Source of the DNA: Sphingomonadales bacterium 39-57-19
GTDB lineage: Bacteria; Pseudomonadota; Alphaproteobacteria; Sphingomonadales; Sphingomonadaceae
Direction: 5' to 3'
Assembly (NCBI GenBank): GCA_002282385.1
Contig: NCJG01000002.1
Location: 186,001 to 250,000, forward strand
Length of the DNA stretch: 64,000 nucleotides
Every line of letters begins with the position of its first letter. Position 1 is the stretch's first letter. A program made the position numbers and the translations under genes. Of this stretch, positions 59,864 through 64,000 are shown in pieces. A model generated the notes under the pieces. It was not told the DNA's origin. It searched no databases and was given only the letters and a program-made list of their open reading frames with translations.

Positions 59864-59892
59864 CGTATAGGGCCGCAGGCGGTGAGGGTCAA
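59864..59892 (-). promoter_or_regulatory. Predicted sigma-70 promoter of rpoB
   Basis: Read on the - strand, TTGACC (59892-59887) is followed after exactly 17 bases by TATACG (59869-59864). This matches five and four of six consensus positions. It would start transcription near 59857 and leave a 5' leader of about 190 bases before the rpoB ATG. Confidence 0.6.
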
Positions 59893-60142
59893 CCCCGGCC
59901 TGCGCCCATCACAAGCAATTTCGCGGCGGCGCAGCACCCGCAAGAGGGCCGGATTTGGCCCTTAAGGATACAAAAGGCACCAGCGGCGATGAAATGATTG
60001 TCCCCTTTGTCGCTTTAACGATTGAGGCGGCTGTTGTGCGAACCCCGATCAGCCAGAGGGGCAGTTACCGATGACCGCGCCGATGATCGCAGGGCAAATC
60101 CTACATTTCAAGGGGGGGTGGTGGCGGAATGAGGCGAGCATT

Positions 60143-60297
60143 TCATCCTGAACGTGCCAGTCACCGGCGCCCGTCACCCTTCATTCGTCACCCTGAACTT
60201 GTTTCAGGGTCTTACTTTCGACGCCGAGGATAAGAATTAAGATCCTGAAACAAGTTCAGGATGACGGACGGGGGCGGTCAAACAAGTTCAGGATGAC
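60143..60297. repeat. Array of 'gtcatcctgaacttgtttcagg' type palindromic repeats
   Basis: Bases 60187-60214 and 60238-60265 are inverted copies of a 28-base unit, matching at 26 of 28 positions, separated by 23 bases. A third, truncated copy lies at 60280-60297, and an eleven-base piece (TCATCCTGAAC) at 60143-60153. The unit is a dispersed intergenic repeat of the kind common in sphingomonads. The first two copies could form a very stable hairpin in RNA and terminate or insulate transcription between rpoB and the HNH gene. Confidence 0.75.
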
Positions 60298-60394
60298 ATG
60301 GCCAACATACGATAGAATAGTTGCCGTTTACTTCGGCTAACGATACGTCTTGTGCACGCGCGAAACTCGCGCATCGATGGATAGGACCTGAACT

Positions 60395-61300
60395 TTGGCT
60401 AAAGGCGTATTTCTGCACCGCGCGGACTCCATTTACGATGATCGACCAGAAGAACGGTATCAATTCCCAAGCCAGTATCTCTCCAGAGCAAGTCAATTTG
60501 TTGGGGACTGGGTCGTTTACTATGAACCGGTCAAGGCTGGAAAAAAGGGCTATTTCGCCATTGCAAGGGTCGAGGAAATCGTTCCAGACCCGACCATTGC
60601 AAATATGTATCTCGCTCTAATTGAGCCCGGTTCATACTTGCCGATGGAGTATACCGTTCCGTTCAATGATCATGATGGTTTAGTTGAGCGCGGTCTACTC
60701 AACGAATCTGGCAAGATTTCCGGTAGGGCTCAAGCCGCGGTCCGGCCAATCTCCCTAGAAGACTTTAATCGTATTTTGGAACGCGGAATTCCGGATGTGG
60801 ACGATATGCTGCCAAGGACAGACGCATCCGAGCCAAAGGTCGTCGAAAGCCATTTCAGTGAAACAGTAGAGCCATTCATCTTTGACCAAGAGCGGGAACG
60901 CATAAGTTCGATCAGCAACCGCCTTGTTCGTGATCGGGTCTTCCGAAAAATTGTGCTTGATGCGTATGATTGCCGATGCGCGATTACCGGATTTAAGTTC
61001 ATCAACGGTGGCGGGCGTGCCGAAGTTGAGGCCGCCCATATCAAACCCGTCGAAGCAAACGGTCCCGACATCGTCGCTAATGGCATCGCGCTCTCGGGAA
61101 CGGTTCACTGGATGTTCGACCGAGGTCTGGTTAGCTTATCGGATAATCTGGATATCCTCGTTTCAAGGCAGGTGAACGACTCGGATCGTATTTGGAGCTT
61201 AGTCAATCCAAGCCGCAAGGCGGAATTGCCACGCCATCCAACACTGCGACCCCACCCAAGATTTTTGGAGTGGCATCGGCAGAATTGTTTTAAATGCTGA
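60395..61300 (+). CDS. HNH endonuclease with a possible PUA/EVE-like N-terminal domain
   Basis: A 301-residue protein. The C-terminal part (about 180-260) is an HNH_2-type nuclease: CAITG at 195-199, the first catalytic His215 in EAAHIKPVE, Asn229 in VANGIALS, and His238 in TVHWMFDRG. The N-terminal 120 residues (DWVVYYEPVKAGKKGYFAIA and an IVPDPTIANMYLALIEPGSY strand set) resemble, loosely, PUA/EVE-type beta-barrels that read modified bases; that is an inference. The start is a TTG with AGGA upstream. Composition is visibly more AT-rich than the flanking genes. It stands alone with no methyltransferase beside it, which would fit a modification-dependent restriction enzyme. Confidence 0.8.
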   Translation: MAKGVFLHRADSIYDDRPEERYQFPSQYLSRASQFVGDWVVYYEPVKAGKKGYFAIARVEEIVPDPTIANMYLALIEPGSYLPMEYTVPFNDHDGLVERGLLNESGKISGRAQAAVRPISLEDFNRILERGIPDVDDMLPRTDASEPKVVESHFSETVEPFIFDQERERISSISNRLVRDRVFRKIVLDAYDCRCAITGFKFINGGGRAEVEAAHIKPVEANGPDIVANGIALSGTVHWMFDRGLVSLSDNLDILVSRQVNDSDRIWSLVNPSRKAELPRHPTLRPHPRFLEWHRQNCFKC

Positions 61301-61304
61301 TGTT

Positions 61305-61326
61305 CAGCGGCGCCGTTGCGCCGCTG
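61305..61326 (+). terminator. Hairpin after the HNH gene
   Basis: CAGCGGCGC (61305-61313) pairs perfectly with GCGCCGCTG (61318-61326) around CGTT, five bases after the HNH stop. There is no U-tract. The remaining 230 bases before lepA contain no gene that I can support. Confidence 0.5.
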
Positions 61327-61557
61327 GCACCAATCACATTTTACGACCAGATGCAGGAGTGAATTTGATGGCTATGACATCTCGCTTTTTTTATCGAGTG
61401 TGTTGCTAAATCGCTGTGAAACCTGCTTGTCCGACACGAGCCAGCTAAAAAACCACTTTCCCACACACGCCCCCATCCATTATCCCGATTCACCTAGCGT
61501 GATACAGGCGTTCCGCCATGCTTGAAGGGGCGGGGCAGCCCTGCTAGGGGCGGCTGC

Positions 61558-63375
61558 ATGACCGAACTCTCGCTTATCCGTAATTTTTCCATAATCGCGC
61601 ACATTGATCACGGGAAGTCGACCCTTGCGGATCGGCTGATCCAGCAAACGGGCGGCCTGACGGCGCGTGAGATGACGAGCCAAGTCCTTGATAATATGGA
61701 CATTGAAAAAGAACGCGGCATCACGATCAAGGCGCAGACGGTGCGGCTGGATTATACCGCGAAGGACGGCATCACCTATCAGCTGAACCTGATGGACACG
61801 CCGGGCCATGTCGACTTTGCCTATGAAGTCAGCCGCAGCCTCGCCGCGTGCGAAGGCGCGTTGCTGGTCGTCGACGCCGCGCAAGGTGTTGAGGCGCAGA
61901 CGCTGGCCAACGTCTATCAATCGATTGAGCATGACCATGAAATCGTGCCCGTCATCAACAAGATCGATCTGCCCGCGGCAGAGGTGGACAAGGTGAAGGC
62001 CGAGATTGAGGAAATCATTGGCTTGCCCGCCGACAATGCGGTGCTGACTTCGGCGAAGTCGGGCATCGGCATTGATGAGGTGTTGGAGGCCGTGGTCACG
62101 CGCATTCCCCCGCCAAAGGGCGACCGCAACGCGCCGTTGAAGGCGATGTTGGTCGATTCATGGTACGACCCCTATCTGGGCGTCGTCATCCTGATCCGCG
62201 TTATCGACGGCGTCATCAAAAAAGGTCAGGAAATCCAATTCATGGCCGCCGGCACAAAGCATTTGGTCGACCGCGTCGGCTGTATGCGGCCAAAGCTGGA
62301 AATCCTGTCCGAAATCGCGGCGGGCGAAGTCGGCATTATCACCGCGCAGATTAAAGAAGTTGCGCAGACCCGCGTGGGTGACACCATCACCGATGCAAAG
62401 CGCCCCGCCGCCGAACCGCTGCCCGGGTTTAAGGAAGTGCAGCCCGTGGTGTTCTGCGGCCTGTTCCCCACCGACGCCGCGGACTTTGAAAAATTGCGCG
62501 AAAGCATCAGCAAGCTGCGCCTGAACGACGCATCATTCAGTTTTGAAACGGAAAGCAGCGCGGCGTTGGGCTTTGGCTTTCGCTGCGGGTTCTTGGGGCT
62601 GTTGCACCTTGAGATCATCCAGGAGCGCCTGACACGCGAATTTGACCTGGACCTTATCACCACCGCGCCGTCGGTTGTGTACAAGCTGGAGCTGAGCCGG
62701 TCGAAGACCGAAGATGCGCGCAGTATGGAGCTGCACAACCCCGCCGACATGCCCGACATTAACCGCATCGCGGAAATTCAGGAGCCGTGGATTGAGGCGA
62801 CGATTTATTGCCCCGACGAGTATCTGGGCAGCATATTGAAACTGTGTCAGGACCGGCGCGGTATTCAAAAGCAACTGACCTATGTCGGTGGCCGTGCGCA
62901 GATCGTCTATGAACTGCCGCTCAACGAAGTGGTGTTCGATTTTTACGACCGGTTGAAGAGCATTTCGCGCGGCTATGCCTCGTTCGATTACCACCAGATC
63001 GGCCATCGCGAAGGCGACCTTGTGAAAATGAGCGTGCTGGTCAATGGCGACGCGGTCGACGCGCTGAGCATGATCGTCCACCGCGGCACCGCCGAATCCC
63101 GCGGCCGCGGCATGTGCGAGCGCCTAAAAGACCTCATCCCGCGCCATCTGTTCAAAATCCCCATCCAAGCGGCCATCGGCGGCAAAGTGATCGCCCGCGA
63201 AACCATCGCCGCGATGCGCAAGGACGTGACCGCCAAATGCTATGGCGGCGACATCAGCCGCAAGAAAAAGCTGCTGGAAAAGCAGAAAAAGGGCAAGGCG
63301 CGGATGCGGGAATATGGGAACGTAAGTATCCCTCAGGAGGCGTTTATCGCGGCACTGCGTATGGGTGAGGAGTAA
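61558..63375 (+). CDS. lepA: Elongation factor 4
   Basis: A 605-residue translational GTPase that can back-translocate or rescue stalled ribosomes. The G-domain has [17 protein letters not shown] and NKIDLP; EF-G-like domains follow, then the LepA-specific C-terminal domain ([38 protein letters not shown]). The ATG at 61558 with AGGGG upstream matches the family start; an in-frame codon at 61522 would add 12 residues. The next gene begins 98 bases downstream in the same direction. Confidence 0.97.
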   Translation: MTELSLIRNFSIIAHIDHGKSTLADRLIQQTGGLTAREMTSQVLDNMDIEKERGITIKAQTVRLDYTAKDGITYQLNLMDTPGHVDFAYEVSRSLAACEGALLVVDAAQGVEAQTLANVYQSIEHDHEIVPVINKIDLPAAEVDKVKAEIEEIIGLPADNAVLTSAKSGIGIDEVLEAVVTRIPPPKGDRNAPLKAMLVDSWYDPYLGVVILIRVIDGVIKKGQEIQFMAAGTKHLVDRVGCMRPKLEILSEIAAGEVGIITAQIKEVAQTRVGDTITDAKRPAAEPLPGFKEVQPVVFCGLFPTDAADFEKLRESISKLRLNDASFSFETESSAALGFGFRCGFLGLLHLEIIQERLTREFDLDLITTAPSVVYKLELSRSKTEDARSMELHNPADMPDINRIAEIQEPWIEATIYCPDEYLGSILKLCQDRRGIQKQLTYVGGRAQIVYELPLNEVVFDFYDRLKSISRGYASFDYHQIGHREGDLVKMSVLVNGDAVDALSMIVHRGTAESRGRGMCERLKDLIPRHLFKIPIQAAIGGKVIARETIAAMRKDVTAKCYGGDISRKKKLLEKQKKGKARMREYGNVSIPQEAFIAALRMGEE

Positions 63376-63473
63376 GGGGGGACGGTTCCGTTCTTCTCGG
63401 TCCTCCGCCCGCCGATATGTGCGATACGGTATGCGGTGACATACGCATCCGCCTCTGCTAGGCGCGCGGCATC

Positions 63474-64000
63474 ATGTTAAACTTAAACGGAATCACCGTG
63501 CGCCTTGGTGGCCGCACCATATTGGACCGCGCGACCGCGACGCTGCCGCCTTATTCGCGCGTCGGCCTTATCGGCCGCAATGGCGCGGGCAAATCCACGC
63601 TGATGAAGGTGATGATCGGCGAGCTGGAAGCCGACGAAGGCAGCATGGATATGCCGAAGAATACGCGCATCGGCTATATCGCGCAGGAAGCGCCATCGGG
63701 CACGGCAACGCCGTTCGAAACCGTGCTGGCGGGCGATGTCGAGCGTGCGGCTTTGATGGAAGAGGCCGAGCATTGCGCCGACCCCGACCGGCTGGGCGAA
63801 CTGCACGAACGGTTGATCGCGATTGATGCCTACACCGCGCCTGCGCGTGCCGCGCGCATCTTGGTCGGGCTTGGTTTCGATGAAGAAATGCAGGGCCGGC
63901 CGCTCGATAGCTATTCCGGTGGTTGGAAAATGCGCGTTGCCTTGGCCGCGCTTTTGTTTTCCGAACCCGATTTGTTGCTGCTCGACGAACCTTCAAACCA
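63474..64000 (+). CDS. ABC-F family ATPase, N-terminal part
   Basis: The frame opens at the ATG at 63474 and runs off the window end with 175 codons visible. Walker A is GRNGAGKST, the ABC signature is SYSGGWKMRVALA, and Walker B is PDLLLLDEPSN. No transmembrane part precedes it, and the signature comes early, as in soluble duplicated ABC-F proteins (Uup/YheS/EttA group) that act on ribosomes. The second ATPase half and the linker lie outside the window, so the subgroup cannot be fixed. Confidence 0.9.
   Translation, partial: MLNLNGITVRLGGRTILDRATATLPPYSRVGLIGRNGAGKSTLMKVMIGELEADEGSMDMPKNTRIGYIAQEAPSGTATPFETVLAGDVERAALMEEAEHCADPDRLGELHERLIAIDAYTAPARAARILVGLGFDEEMQGRPLDSYSGGWKMRVALAALLFSEPDLLLLDEPSN

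Larger units (their letters stand above)
59666..60394. other. Long gene-poor region upstream of rpoB
   Basis: About 730 bases without a credible gene. The part nearest rpoB is its leader and promoter. An open frame at 59701-59943 on the - strand falls wholly across the leader and promoter and has no ribosome binding site. Bases 60000-60140 show nothing I can name apart from a run of eight G near 60112. Bases 60143-60297 hold a repeat array, annotated separately. The + strand end carries the start of the HNH gene. Confidence 0.7.

Noticed and set aside
59701-59943. 80-codon open frame on the - strand before rpoB
   Set aside because: It overlaps the predicted rpoB promoter and leader, lacks a ribosome binding site and has no family resemblance.
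61316-61525. 69-codon open frame on the + strand between the HNH gene and lepA
   Set aside because: Begins inside a hairpin, has no Shine-Dalgarno sequence, and its composition (many His, Ser, Cys) is unlike real proteins here.

Overview
The window reads as a chromosomal segment of an alphaproteobacterium, most probably a member of the Sphingomonadales (Sphingopyxis/Sphingorhabdus-like). This rests on gene content, not on a database search. The supporting points are a large (about 1550 residue) NAD-glutamate dehydrogenase, a serC leader followed by serC-serA-hisZ-purA, a monofunctional prephenate dehydratase beside a membrane-anchored cytochrome c, PutA without an N-terminal DNA-binding domain, a lone CpaF, and intergenic repeats of the 'gtcatcctgaac' type. 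Base composition looks moderately GC-rich throughout. I see no rRNA, tRNA, CRISPR array, insertion sequence, prophage or integration site, so this is mainly housekeeping DNA.

Layout. 1-6.2 kb: end of a nitrilase-family gene, a small membrane protein, an orphan cpaF, an EamA exporter, polA and a DUF2171 gene. 6.4-10.7 kb: pheA, cytochrome c, a LOG-family protein, an extensin-like lipoprotein, and a YedZ/MsrQ-like heme membrane protein paired with a PepSY protein. 10.7-16.2 kb: serC leader, serC, serA, hisZ, purA (serine, histidine and purine synthesis). 16.2-24.7 kb: an MFS carrier, a methyltransferase, a glutamate/dicarboxylate symporter divergent from NAD-GDH, and a 42-codon basic peptide. 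24.9-29.3 kb: an HD-domain protein, a LytS/LytR-type two-component pair with a dienelactone-hydrolase-like gene behind it, tadA and rpmB. 29.3-39.5 kb: a phytase-like esterase, a glycine-zipper protein, putA, small proteins, a sorbosone-dehydrogenase-like protein, a coupled DUF815 ATPase/acyl-CoA dehydrogenase pair, and a Sua5-type tRNA-modification enzyme. 39.5-51 kb: an RND pump, msrA, galU, a lipoprotein, a TonB-receptor-like outer-membrane protein, and a MacA/MacB-type exporter. 51.1-59.7 kb: rpoC and rpoB. 59.7-61.6 kb: a gene-poor stretch with the rpoB promoter and a repeat array, then a solitary HNH endonuclease. 61.5 kb to the end: lepA and the start of an ABC-F ATPase.

How the genes work together. 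The glutamate symporter and NAD-GDH form a divergent glutamate uptake and oxidation unit, and PutA, further along, feeds glutamate into the same route. SerC and SerA are consecutive in serine synthesis. Both the RND pair and the MacA/MacB trio lack a local outer-membrane channel and must share a TolC-type protein encoded elsewhere.

The best candidates for something less ordinary are: (1) the HNH endonuclease with a possible PUA/EVE-like N-terminal part, sitting alone between a repeat array and lepA; (2) the 18-bp perfect inverted repeat at 425-468 whose arms contain the stop codons of both converging genes; (3) a convergent-gene architecture in which four pairs share a four-base stop-codon overlap; (4) a structured intergenic element at 34220-34281; and (5) the YedZ-like/PepSY pair without MsrP. 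I found no clearly new multi-gene system. These are leads, not claims.
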